A DNA stretch of 46,500 bases from Ruminococcus sp. (lineage in GTDB: Bacteria > Bacillota > Clostridia > Oscillospirales > Ruminococcaceae). The stretch spans positions 1 through 46,500 of the forward strand of contig JAFYGE010000028.1 in assembly GCA_017543335.1 (NCBI GenBank), read 5' to 3'. Position 1 is the stretch's first letter. Every line of letters begins with the position of its first letter. Made by a program: the position numbers and the translations under genes. Positions 7,496 to 15,298 of the stretch are shown piece after piece. The notes beneath the pieces are model-generated. The model was not told where the DNA came from. It worked only from the letters and a program-made list of their open reading frames with translations, and ran no database searches.

Positions 7496-8767
7496 ATGTC
7501 CGCACCATTAGCAGATAAGATCAGACCTAAAACTCTTGCCGACGTAGTTGGTCAGGAGCATATTCTCGGAGCCGGAAAGCCGCTCCGTAAAATAATTGAA
7601 AGCGGTACTGTACCAAACATGATATTTTACGGACCGTCGGGAGTCGGTAAGACTACAGTTGCCCGTATTATCGCTGAAAACTGCGGAATGTCGCTGTATA
7701 AACTCAACGGTACGAACGCATCTATTTCCGACATAAAGGATGTAGTTGCGGAGATAGGTACGTTTGGAAGCGAAAACGGTATTCTTCTTTATCTTGACGA
7801 GATACAGTACCTTAATAAAAAGCAGCAGCAAAGTTTGCTGGAGTACATCGAAAACGGCGACATAACACTGATATCCTCTACAACTGAAAATCCTTATTTT
7901 TCGGTATATAACGCTGTTATAAGCCGAAGTACCGTATTTGAATTCAAACCGGTTTCAGCACAGCAGCTGATTCCGGCTATCCAGCGTGCGTTCAATATTC
8001 TCTCAGAGGAAAACGGATACGAAATAGTCGCTGATGAAGAAATACTGAAAATGATCGCTTTCAGCTGCGGCGGAGATGTAAGAAAAGCAATGAATACTGC
8101 TGAGCTCGCTGTACTTTGCGGTGAACCTTCTGAAGGTAAAGTAACTATAACTGAGGATTCATTAAAGATTCTTGCACAACGCAGCAATATGCGGTACGAT
8201 CGTGACGGCGATCAGCATTATGACATTCTCTCAGCATTCCATAAATCCGTGAGGGGTTCGGACGAAAACGCTGCTTTGCACTATGCAGCAAGACTGATCG
8301 AAGCCGGAGATATTATCTCACTCTGTCGCCGACTGCTTTGCATTGCAAGCGAAGATGTCGGACTCGCCTATCCGCAGGCAATTGTCGTAACCAAAGCTTG
8401 TGTGGACTCCGCACTCCAGCTCGGACTTCCAGAAGCAAAACTCCCGATAGCCGAAGCTACTATCCTGCTTGCGACCGCACCCAAGTCCAACAGTGCTTGC
8501 ATGGCTATAGACGCAGCTTTAGCTGATGTTAAGAGCTGTGATGCACTTGATTTCCCACGCCACCTGCAAAACAAACATTTTGACGGCAGCGGAGCAGCTG
8601 TAGTTGGTCAGCATTATCTTTACCCTCATAATTTTCCATACCATTACGTAAAACAGCAATATCTGCCGGACGCTCTAAAAGACCATATTTACTATGAATT
8701 CGGTGATAATAAGCAGGAGCAGTCCGCACTTTTGTATCGTAAAAATCTTCTTGAAAAAATCAAATAA
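7496..8767 (+). CDS. rarA: Replication-associated recombination protein A (AAA+ ATPase)
   Basis: RarA/MgsA acts at stalled replication forks, with clamp-loader-like ATPase activity. The 423-residue protein has Walker A GPSGVGKTT near residue 46, Walker B ILLYLDEIQYLNKKQQ near 100, sensor region LISSTTENPYFSVY and the C-terminal tetramerisation domain (ASEDVGLAYPQA, then KNKHFDGSG). AAAGGAG precedes the ATG. Length and motifs are standard for the family, and nothing is missing. The hairpin after the stop has its T-run on the opposite strand, so termination of this gene is weak. Confidence 0.95.
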   Translation: MSAPLADKIRPKTLADVVGQEHILGAGKPLRKIIESGTVPNMIFYGPSGVGKTTVARIIAENCGMSLYKLNGTNASISDIKDVVAEIGTFGSENGILLYLDEIQYLNKKQQQSLLEYIENGDITLISSTTENPYFSVYNAVISRSTVFEFKPVSAQQLIPAIQRAFNILSEENGYEIVADEEILKMIAFSCGGDVRKAMNTAELAVLCGEPSEGKVTITEDSLKILAQRSNMRYDRDGDQHYDILSAFHKSVRGSDENAALHYAARLIEAGDIISLCRRLLCIASEDVGLAYPQAIVVTKACVDSALQLGLPEAKLPIAEATILLATAPKSNSACMAIDAALADVKSCDALDFPRHLQNKHFDGSGAAVVGQHYLYPHNFPYHYVKQQYLPDALKDHIYYEFGDNKQEQSALLYRKNLLEKIK

Positions 8768-8770
8768 CAG

Positions 8771-8799
8771 TAAAAAGCCCCGAGAGACCTTCGGGGCTT
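8771..8799 (-). terminator. Terminator of the large minus-strand RNA
   Basis: AAGCCCCGA (8775-8783) pairs with TCGGGGCTT (8791-8799). On the minus strand the stem is followed by TTTTTA; on the plus strand only by CTATTAAT. The orientation favours a minus-strand transcript coming from the 8800-9540 gap. Confidence 0.75.
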
Positions 8800-9537
8800 C
8801 TATTAATATTCAATTGTATTTCATAAATTTTAAGCGACTTTCATCACTTGGCTAAATTACCCTTTGGACTCATTCCTTTCATATCAGAATTCTAATCTGT
8901 ACCTCATTTTCATAGTACATCATCCTTTACGAGTCTATCAGAGCCATTCATTGTACTACACTGCATATCTTGCTGCTGATTGCTACAGCAATTATATTTC
9001 AGATCATGATGCAAAGACAGACCATATTATAAAGTAATTAAGCGATGTAAATTTTTCCCATTGGAATCACCTTTTAATTGTATTTACTCACATTCCCCCC
9101 GAAGCCGTCCGCCCCGGCATGAGCATTGCAATATTTTAAAGTTTTTCCTAAATTCTCATTGGAATCCAACCTTTTCACTAAAATTTTAGCAATATATCTA
9201 AAGACTCATTGTCGAAATTTCAGATAATCCTGTATCCAAATTGAGTTTAGACATGAAGCCGTTTTTCCAATTCAGCAATACGTCAGCTTTATAATCAAAT
9301 CATATTATTTCGTAACTTCAATCGTTGGAACAAGTCTATGTGACCTATATTCCCTCTAATTCGATTCAATTACTCAGCAAGCCCGCCGGCTTCACGCTGC
9401 TGTACTGGAGTTTCTTCCATTGGACTCACTCTCCCTTCCGCATAGAATAATTTACATTGAGGTTTGACCCTCAGTCCAAGTAAATTCAGCTTTGGGAACT
9501 CCCTTGACTTTCGTCCTTAGGTCTTTCCCTTTCCTTG
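8771..9537 (-). ncRNA. Candidate giant structured noncoding RNA (about 770 nt)
   Basis: This stretch between rarA and a DUF1292 gene has no coding frame on either strand but has a minus-strand promoter (9543-9571) and terminator. In the minus-strand RNA I see many perfect stems: GGGAA/TTCCC enclosing a GAC-GAAA-GTC tetraloop hairpin at the 5' end; AATTTAC/GTAAATT enclosing TGAGG/CCTCA; CAGC/GCTG enclosing AAGCC/GGCTT; AATCG/CGATT; TCTAAACTCA with TGAGTCTTTAGA; GTAAAT/ATTTAC enclosing TTCC/GGAA; TAGTACA/TGTACTA; and AAGTGA/TCGCTT. A motif near GAKTCCAAWG recurs four times (minus strand of 9418, 9157, 9059 and 8872). Size and style fit giant ornate RNAs such as ROOL, GOLLD or OLE; which class, if any, I cannot say. 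Confidence 0.6.
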
Positions 9538-9542
9538 ATTAT

Positions 9543-9571
9543 ATATTACCACATCCTTTAGCAAAAGTCAA
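9543..9571 (-). promoter_or_regulatory. Promoter of the large minus-strand RNA
   Basis: On the minus strand TTGACT (9566-9571) is followed after 17 bp by TAATAT (9543-9548), within the longer run TAATATATAAT. Confidence 0.6.
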
Positions 9572-9683
9572 TAGTTATTTTTAAGATTTTGATATATTTT
9601 AGTGTATTTCAGCATTTGTAACAATCAATCGCACCCTCTATAGTGCATAACTGCCAAAGCACTATTGCGTAAATCATTTCCTC

Positions 9684-9712
9684 TTGCTTTTTATTCTATA
9701 ATAGTGTATAAT
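9684..9712 (+). promoter_or_regulatory. Promoter of the DUF1292 gene
   Basis: TTGCTT (9684-9689), 17 bp and TATAAT (9707-9712), 40 bp before the start codon. It diverges from the large RNA promoter about 110 bp away. Confidence 0.65.
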
Positions 9713-9751
9713 AATTACATTACATGGCTTACGCCGGATTGGAGCATATCT

Positions 9752-10045
9752 ATGTCTGAAATGAATGAATATACCCCTGAGCTTTTCGAGCTTATCGATG
9801 ATGAGGGTAACAAAAAGAATTTTGAGCTTATCGATGCTGCTGAGCTTGACGGCGAACAGTACTTTGCTATGGTCCCAGCTATTGAAGATGACGATTTTTT
9901 AAATGCAGACTGTGATCTGATCTTCCTTAAAACGATCGAAGAAAATGGTGAGGAGATACTCGCTTCTATTGACGATGATGATGAGTTTGACCGAGTTTCT
10001 GCCTTTTTCTTGGAGCGTATGCAGGAAGCTTTCGACGAATCATAA
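9752..10045 (+). CDS. DUF1292 family protein
   Basis: 97 residues from MSEMNEYTPELFELIDDEGN, with TTGGAG 8 nt before the ATG at 9752. The longer frame from 9665 would start upstream of the promoter and is rejected. Very acidic, with the DUF1292 pattern: ELIDDEGN...FELIDAAELDGEQYFAMVP and DLIFLKTIEENGEEILASI. Family members are usually encoded near yrrK/mreB-type genes in Firmicutes, and their role is unknown. Here it stands alone between two RNA genes. Confidence 0.85.
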   Translation: MSEMNEYTPELFELIDDEGNKKNFELIDAAELDGEQYFAMVPAIEDDDFLNADCDLIFLKTIEENGEEILASIDDDDEFDRVSAFFLERMQEAFDES

Positions 10046-10084
10046 ATTTTTACCGTTTTTTAATAATTTTCCATAAAAAAAGTA

Positions 10085-10113
10085 TTGATTTTTCACTTTG
10101 TATGTGTTATAAT
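10085..10113 (+). promoter_or_regulatory. Promoter of the 6S-like RNA
   Basis: TTGATT (10085-10090), 17 bp and TATAAT (10108-10113). No coding frame begins for 200 bp. Confidence 0.7.
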
Positions 10114-10120
10114 ATATACA

Positions 10121-10310
10121 ACAAATAAATATTCTGCCTTGTTCGGTGAAGTATAGTTCATTTGATCCAACACATTTTCTAAGGGAATTCAGCTCCGTTT
10201 GCGGACTGCAGACCTCCCCACGGGAAGAAGGGAGCGAGAAACATTCGGGCGTTTACCCACCTGCTGCGTGCGGGTTTCATTCACTATATGACGGCAAGGC
10301 GGATTTTTTT
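10121..10310 (+). ncRNA. ssrS: 6S (SsrS)-like RNA
   Basis: A promoter is followed by a sequence of about 190 nt that folds end to end. CTGCCTTG at 10134-10141 pairs with CAAGGCGG at 10295-10302, which is directly followed by seven T. Next, TATAGT at about 10152 pairs with ACTATA at about 10284. The 5' arm contains TTGTTCGGTG, matching the conserved TGTTCG of 6S RNAs. The middle has CTCCC/GGGAG and TCCG/CGGA hairpins. 6S RNA mimics an open promoter and binds the housekeeping RNA polymerase in stationary phase. I identify it from shape, size and the short motif, so another rod-like RNA is possible. Confidence 0.55.
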
Positions 10311-10330
10311 GCCCTGAAAAAGGTGAGCCT

Positions 10331-10720
10331 ATGAAAAAAACTGTCGTCATTCTTACAATTATCGTTATATTACAAGCTGCTTTAAATACATACTTCCTGT
10401 TCTTCGATCATCGTGACTATACATATGGCGGTGAAGAAAAATGGTTCGTTGAGAACTCTCCATATCCGGAGACTTTTTGTCAGATCACCGCAACCCAGTC
10501 ACAGTCTGAATCAGCTTTAGCTTTGAATGCTCCGACAAAAGTATTTATCTCAGTTCACAGCAAAAAACAATTAGCCAATTTCACGGAAACTATCAATAAC
10601 AAAGGAAAACAATTGGATTCATCGAATTATTCTGTAGAATGGTACAAGGATCATGTCGTTTTAAAACTTTATGACTGCGATGGTTCTTATCATACATACA
10701 GATTTTATTATGATGACTAA
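10331..10720 (+). CDS. Small membrane-anchored protein, unknown function
   Basis: 129 residues starting MKKTVVILTIIVILQAALNT. The first 25 residues form an uncleaved signal anchor, with FLFFDHRDYTYGGEEKWF just outside the membrane and a mixed alpha/beta remainder ending in YHTYRFYYDD. AAGGTGAG is 5 nt before the ATG. No family is recognised. It starts 20 bp after the T-run of the 6S-like RNA and has no promoter of its own that I can see, so it is probably made by read-through of that RNA's terminator. Confidence 0.7.
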   Translation: MKKTVVILTIIVILQAALNTYFLFFDHRDYTYGGEEKWFVENSPYPETFCQITATQSQSESALALNAPTKVFISVHSKKQLANFTETINNKGKQLDSSNYSVEWYKDHVVLKLYDCDGSYHTYRFYYDD

Positions 10721-10736
10721 CTTGATTATAAAAGAA

Positions 10737-10770
10737 AGTCCGGAAGCAATTAAAGCTTCCGGACTTTTTT
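10737..10770. terminator. Bidirectional terminator
   Basis: AAGTCCGGAAGC (10737-10748) pairs with GCTTCCGGACTT (10755-10766), with T-runs on both strands. It ends the membrane protein gene on the plus strand and nrdG on the minus strand; its 3' end overlaps the nrdG stop. Confidence 0.88.
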
Positions 10771-11269
10771 ATGGTTCACATTCTACTGCCCTGCCCTCTT
10801 TTAACGATGCCTGACAGTCTATATATCGCTGATTTGAGCTTCCCCTGAACTTTATCTCCCAGTCCTTTTTAGCAAGTACGAAAGGTCCGTCAATGAGATG
10901 ATCGGTAACTTCAAGAAGCTCGCCCCAGTGCTCTTTGTCACGTTCTGACCAGAGCTTCTCAAAAGTATATCCGGTATAAGTTATGACGTTCATTCCGAGC
11001 TCTTTCACTTTCTTTCCAAGCTCAGCAAGTGCCTCAGCCTGACAGAAAGGCTCTCCGCCACTGAAAGTCACACCGTCAAGGAGCGGATTCCCCTTTATCT
11101 TTTCAAGTAGCTCGTCTGTATCGACTATCTCCCCGCCTTCAAACGAGTGGGTCTGGGGATTATGACAGCCCTCACAGTTGTGAGGGCAGCCTTGTGTGAA
11201 TATTGTAAACCTTATTCCGGGACCGTCTACTATTGAATCATTTACAGTCCCAGCTATCCTGAGTTTCAT
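10769..11269 (-). CDS. nrdG: Anaerobic ribonucleotide reductase activating protein
   Basis: A radical-SAM activase that installs the glycyl radical on NrdD. The 166-residue protein has the cluster motif CPHNCEGCHN (CX3CX2C) near residue 29, followed by the SAM-binding GVTFSGGEPFCQ. The length is normal. AAGGTGATAAA precedes the ATG. It lies 9 bp downstream of nrdD in one transcript that ends at the 10737 hairpin. Confidence 0.97.
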   Translation of the reverse strand: MKLRIAGTVNDSIVDGPGIRFTIFTQGCPHNCEGCHNPQTHSFEGGEIVDTDELLEKIKGNPLLDGVTFSGGEPFCQAEALAELGKKVKELGMNVITYTGYTFEKLWSERDKEHWGELLEVTDHLIDGPFVLAKKDWEIKFRGSSNQRYIDCQASLKEGRAVECEP

Positions 11270-11278
11270 TTTATCACC

Positions 11279-13597
11279 TTATATATTATGTTTTACTCTG
11301 TCCTTTTCTTCCGAACGCTTTCCGTCATTGAAGCGGTCGAGCGTACCTACAAGGTATCCGGTAATACGGCGGATGCGGTCAAAGGCAACGGAGTTATCAT
11401 GCTCCTTACGTCCGCAGCATGGACAGGTATCACCTATTATACCGGTATATCCGCAGCAAGGGTCACGGTCAACAGGGTGATTTATAGCTCCATAGCCTAT
11501 TCCGGACTCCTTCATGCAGCGTACTATCTTCTCGAAAGCAGCAAGATTTTCAAGCGGGTCGCCGTCAAGCTCAATATAGCTTATATGTCCGGCATTTGTA
11601 AGCTCGTGGTACGGAGCTTCTATCTTTATCTTCTCAAAGGCACTTATCGGATAATAAACCGGTACGTGGAATGAGTTTGTATAGTAATCACGATCTGTTA
11701 CACCTTCGATAATGCCGTATTTCTTAGCGTCCATACGAACGAAACGACCGGAAAGACCTTCGGCAGGTGTAGCGAGAAGTGAGAAGTTAAGTCCTGTACG
11801 CTTAGCCTCTTCATCAAGACGTGCTCTCATAGCTGTGACAATCTCGATACCGAGCTCACGAGCTTCTTCACTTTCTCCGTGATGAGCTCCGATAAGAGCT
11901 TTAAGAGCCTCTGCAAGTCCGATAAATCCGACTGACAATGTTCCGTGTTTCAGTACATCGCCGATAGTGTCATCCGGAGAGAGCTTATCGGAGTCTATCC
12001 ATATTCCCTGTCCCATAAGGAATGGGAAGTTTCTTACTCTCTTCTGACACTGTATGCGGAATCTATGCATGAGCTGATCAATAGCGAGGTCCATCATAGC
12101 TTCAAGCTTCTCGAAGAAAAGACCTACGTTATGGTCGGACTTAATAGCAAGTCTCGGAAGATTGATAGATGTGAAGCTGAGGTTTCCTCTGCCTGTTACT
12201 ATCTCTCTTGACGGATCATAGTTATTGCCGATAACTCTTGTACGGCATCCCATGTAAGCTATCTCAGTGTCCGGATCGCCCTCTTTATAGTACTTTAGAT
12301 TGTACGGAGCATCTATAAATGAGAAGTTAGGGAAAAGTCTCTTTGCAGACACACGACAGGCGAGTTTGAACAGGTCATAGTTCGGGTCTGTCGGATTATA
12401 GTTTATGCCTTCCTTGATCTTGAAAATATGGATCGGGAAGATAGGAGTCTCGCCGTTTCCGAGTCCTGCTTCCTGTGCGAGAAGGACGTTCTTTATTACC
12501 ATTCTTCCTTCCGGAGATGTATCAGTACCGTAGTTTATTGAGCTGAACGGTGTCTGAGCACCTGCACGGCTGTTCATTGTATTAAGGTTATGGATAAGAG
12601 CTTCCATAGCCTGATATGTAGCTCTGTCTGCTTCTTTTTCGGCATTTTTCTTTGCAAATGCCTGTATTTTTTCTGCTGTATCTTTATCGACGTAATTCAG
12701 AAGAAGCTCCATTTCCTTCTCCTGATAGCCGTTATCATTTGCAAGAATTGGTCTGAGACCGTATTTTTCGTTGATCTCATCCTTTATCGACTTTGCTGCC
12801 TCAGTTTCATTTTCAACTCCGCCGATGAGAGATAAAGCTCTCGCAACGTTCTGAATATATCTTGAAGCATAAGTCTTTTTTACGCCGTCAGCCATAGCGT
12901 AATCAAATGTAGGTATACTCTGACCGCCGTGCTGATCGTTCTGGTTTGACTGTATCGCAATACAAGCAAGTGCAGAATAGCTTGATATATCATTTGGTTC
13001 ACGGAGATAGCCGTGACCTGTTGAAAAGCCGTTTGTGAAGAGCTTTTTAAGGTCTATCTGACAGCAGGTAGTAGTGAGAGTATAGAAATCGAGGTCATGG
13101 ATATGTATGTCGCCCTCTCTGTGAGCCTTTGCGTGAGCCGGCTCAAGCACATACATCTCGTAGTACTCCTTAGCTGAAACAGAACCGTATTTGAGCATTG
13201 TACCCATTGCGGTATCGCCGTCGATATTAGCGTTTTCACGCTTTATATCGCTGTCTTTTGCCGGACTGAATGTAAGCTCGTTGAGGACACACATGAGGTT
13301 AGTCTTCATCTCACGTGAACGTGTACGTTCATAACGATAGAGAATATAAGCCTTTGCAGTCTGAGCGTGACCTTTTTCAATAAGTATCTTTTCAACGAGG
13401 TCCTGTATTTCTTCTACTGTTGGCACTTTGCCCGGATTCTGCTCCTCATACACTCTGCAAACCTCAACTGCAACGTCCATAGCGACATTAAAGTCTGTAC
13501 CGCCACGAGTCTGAGCTGCTTTAAATATAGCGTTTGCGATTTTTTGTATATTAAAAGGAACTTTTCTTCCGTCTCTTTTAATAATGTATATTATCAT
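11279..13597 (-). CDS. nrdD: Anaerobic (class III) ribonucleoside-triphosphate reductase
   Basis: It reduces NTPs to dNTPs in the absence of oxygen using a glycyl radical. The 772-residue protein begins with an ATP-cone (IIYIIKRDGRKVPFNIQKIA). The C-terminus has the zinc site CCGYTGIIGDTCPCCGRKE and the radical loop RITGYL with Gly at about 747. GGAGG stands 11 nt before the ATG. The promoter (13655-13683) and an NrdR-type box in the 5' leader indicate control by the NrdR repressor. No aerobic reductase is present in the window. Confidence 0.97.
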   Translation of the reverse strand: MIIYIIKRDGRKVPFNIQKIANAIFKAAQTRGGTDFNVAMDVAVEVCRVYEEQNPGKVPTVEEIQDLVEKILIEKGHAQTAKAYILYRYERTRSREMKTNLMCVLNELTFSPAKDSDIKRENANIDGDTAMGTMLKYGSVSAKEYYEMYVLEPAHAKAHREGDIHIHDLDFYTLTTTCCQIDLKKLFTNGFSTGHGYLREPNDISSYSALACIAIQSNQNDQHGGQSIPTFDYAMADGVKKTYASRYIQNVARALSLIGGVENETEAAKSIKDEINEKYGLRPILANDNGYQEKEMELLLNYVDKDTAEKIQAFAKKNAEKEADRATYQAMEALIHNLNTMNSRAGAQTPFSSINYGTDTSPEGRMVIKNVLLAQEAGLGNGETPIFPIHIFKIKEGINYNPTDPNYDLFKLACRVSAKRLFPNFSFIDAPYNLKYYKEGDPDTEIAYMGCRTRVIGNNYDPSREIVTGRGNLSFTSINLPRLAIKSDHNVGLFFEKLEAMMDLAIDQLMHRFRIQCQKRVRNFPFLMGQGIWIDSDKLSPDDTIGDVLKHGTLSVGFIGLAEALKALIGAHHGESEEARELGIEIVTAMRARLDEEAKRTGLNFSLLATPAEGLSGRFVRMDAKKYGIIEGVTDRDYYTNSFHVPVYYPISAFEKIKIEAPYHELTNAGHISYIELDGDPLENLAAFEKIVRCMKESGIGYGAINHPVDRDPCCGYTGIIGDTCPCCGRKEHDNSVAFDRIRRITGYLVGTLDRFNDGKRSEEKDRVKHNI

Positions 13598-13614
13598 TTA
13601 GCACTTTACCTCCA

Positions 13615-13632
13615 ACCACTATATATTGTGTC
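13615..13632. promoter_or_regulatory. NrdR-type box upstream of nrdD
   Basis: ACCACTATATATTGTGTC fits the NrdR consensus (acaCwATATwtwGtGt). It lies about 20 bp ahead of nrdD and just downstream of the promoter. A weaker partner, TTATATATTA at 13646-13655, abuts the -10 element, 27 bp away. Confidence 0.75.
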
Positions 13633-13654
13633 TCTTTCTTTGCCTTTATATATT

Positions 13655-13683
13655 AGTATAATGCATAACGGCATCAAAGTCAA
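13655..13683 (-). promoter_or_regulatory. nrdDG promoter
   Basis: On the minus strand TTGACT (13678-13683), 17 bp, then TATACT (13655-13660). The NrdR-type boxes lie directly downstream, suitable for repression. Confidence 0.75.
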
Positions 13684-13807
13684 TTGTATACAATAACGAA
13701 TCAACTCAACACTTTTCTCCGTTATATATGCGAATACTCACAAATATTTATTAAAAAAATAATTTTTACCTATCATAAAAGATTATAAAACAAACTATAC
13801 GTCAAAA

Positions 13808-13841
13808 AAATGTACACCACTATATATTGTGGTGTACATTT
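13808..13841 (-). terminator. Terminator of the SGNH gene, with an NrdR-box-like loop
   Basis: A perfect palindrome AAATGTACACCAC / GTGGTGTACATTT surrounds TATATATT; on the minus strand it is followed by seven T. Its centre contains CCACTATATATTGTG, identical to 15 bases of the NrdR-type box 201 bp away. Confidence 0.82.
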
Positions 13842-13845
13842 AGTG

Positions 13846-14703
13846 TTATGCTATATGTGTTCTTATATAATCGCTTATAGCCTTGTATGCAGCCTCAGTC
13901 ATTTTTCCTTCTTCAGCTGACCAGTACTCCGGAGCAAGTGTTCCTTCTGCTGATTTCAGAACGACATTTGTATCAATGCAATAAACTCCGGAATTAGTAG
14001 CCATGGCGAGAAGCTTGCTATTATACTCGTCTATACGAGCGTTAGTCACAGTTTCGGTGTCATATGCGACCGGTGGAAGCTGCATAACGTATATCTTAGT
14101 GTCCTTGAGGTAGCTGTGGACGCTGTCTACAAGATCAGTGTATGCCGCTATCATTGCATCTGTCTCAGCTGTACCTATATCGCTGCCAAGCATTATATAA
14201 AGGTTTGCAGGCTTCTTCAGCTGGACAGTCTCTCTTGCTGTTACAACTCCATATGGAGAAGTTATCTGTAAGTTGTTGCAGTTTGAAGCGTTGAGCTCAG
14301 CACTTCCGATAACGTCCTTTAAATTGGTGTAAGATGCTATATCTAAAAGTGTTGAATCGGTTATAATACAGGTATTATCAAAATATGACTCATCGACAGC
14401 TTCCGACTGCGGTACAGGATTTGTTATATTCACCTGAGGAGCCTCTTCTGCTGCTGTATCTGTATCCGATGCAGATGTTGCATCCTGTTTATCCTCGCTG
14501 TCATTACCGACTTCTTGTGTTGAAGAGGACTTTTCGTCATCATCTAAAAAATCATCGTGAGTGTTGGCGGCTAACATATATAAACCGAAACAAGCTCCGA
14601 ATGATATTACAAAAATTATCACCAGCACCCAGAAGTTGAACCTCACCTTCGGACGGCTGCGTTTTTTACTCGATATATGGTGGACTGTTCCTTTTTTACT
14701 CAT
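13846..14703 (-). CDS. Membrane-anchored SGNH-hydrolase-like protein, probably lacking the catalytic His
   Basis: 285 residues. After a basic N-terminus there is one membrane helix (about residues 24-45, FWVLVIIFVISFGACFGLYM), then an acidic Ser/Asp/Glu linker and an extracellular SGNH-like domain from about residue 105. The GDSL position reads ITDSTLLDIASY, the block III position reads LYIMLGSDIG, and YVMQLPPV matches the strand after it. The usual DxxH near the C-terminus is replaced by WSAEEGKMTEAAYK, so catalytic Asp/His appear lost. I infer a binding or degenerate member, perhaps at the cell wall. AAGGAG precedes the ATG. Confidence 0.7.
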   Translation of the reverse strand: MSKKGTVHHISSKKRSRPKVRFNFWVLVIIFVISFGACFGLYMLAANTHDDFLDDDEKSSSTQEVGNDSEDKQDATSASDTDTAAEEAPQVNITNPVPQSEAVDESYFDNTCIITDSTLLDIASYTNLKDVIGSAELNASNCNNLQITSPYGVVTARETVQLKKPANLYIMLGSDIGTAETDAMIAAYTDLVDSVHSYLKDTKIYVMQLPPVAYDTETVTNARIDEYNSKLLAMATNSGVYCIDTNVVLKSAEGTLAPEYWSAEEGKMTEAAYKAISDYIRTHIA

Positions 14704-14828
14704 AAGAACTCCTTATTATTTTTACTTTCGGCACAATGCCATCTTATATATTATAACCCCTCTTACTCATATTTGCAAGAGGTTTTTTATTTTTTGTGCA
14801 GATTTTTATTATGTCAAAATATATACTC

Positions 14829-14857
14829 TTGCATTGCAGTGAAAAATGTTGTATAAT
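14829..14857 (+). promoter_or_regulatory. Promoter of the zinc-ribbon/pyrE pair
   Basis: TTGCAT (14829-14834), 17 bp and TATAAT (14852-14857), 39 bp before the zinc-ribbon start. Confidence 0.65.
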
Positions 14858-14896
14858 ATATATTGTTCAATGTATATCTATGGAGGTGTTATCATT

Positions 14897-15250
14897 ATGA
14901 TATGTGGATTTTGCGGAAATGAAATGATGCAGGGCGAATTCAGAATGGAACAGCACAGCACCGATAAGGGAATATACCGTGCTTATCCTGTTGCTGCATT
15001 TTATAAAAATAACGTACAGTACTGCGAAACGCCTCTTGACAGGACTACAGGCTTTTACTGTCCTGAATGCGGTGCTATGACAGGTATCTTCCGCTTCACT
15101 AAGCCAGTCAATTTTGCCGGAAGCTTCAACAAAGACCTTGATGATGACATCGACAGACTTCCACTGAAAAGCTGTCCGGTCTGCGGATTCGATATGGATA
15201 TAGATTACCCACGCTGTCCGAAATGCGGTTTGGTATTCGTAAAAAAATAA
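14897..15250 (+). CDS. Zinc-ribbon protein (DUF6487-like)
   Basis: 117 residues from MICGFCGNEMMQGEF. The ATG at 14897 has GGAGGTGTT 7 nt upstream; the longer frame to 14846 lies before the promoter's start point. There are four CxxC knuckles: CGFC at the N-terminus, CPEC, CPVC and CPKC near the end, enough for two zinc ribbons. The N-terminal half matches the DUF6487 pattern as I know it. Function is unknown. It is 48 bp upstream of pyrE and probably in the same transcript. Confidence 0.78.
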   Translation: MICGFCGNEMMQGEFRMEQHSTDKGIYRAYPVAAFYKNNVQYCETPLDRTTGFYCPECGAMTGIFRFTKPVNFAGSFNKDLDDDIDRLPLKSCPVCGFDMDIDYPRCPKCGLVFVKK

Positions 15251-15298
15251 GTTTTTTACTGCTTGTGCAGTTTAATTAATCCTAACGGAGGTTGTATT

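Noticed and set aside
8771-9537. Group II intron remnant (a GTGATGAAAGTCGC hairpin near 8835 recalls domain V)
   Set aside because: There is no GTGYG-type 5' end, no full domain V/VI and no reverse transcriptase frame; the hairpin alone is not enough.
10121-10310. Riboswitch for the downstream membrane protein
   Set aside because: The end-to-end rod pairing closing directly on a T-run and the TGTTCG element fit 6S better, and no known aptamer core is visible.
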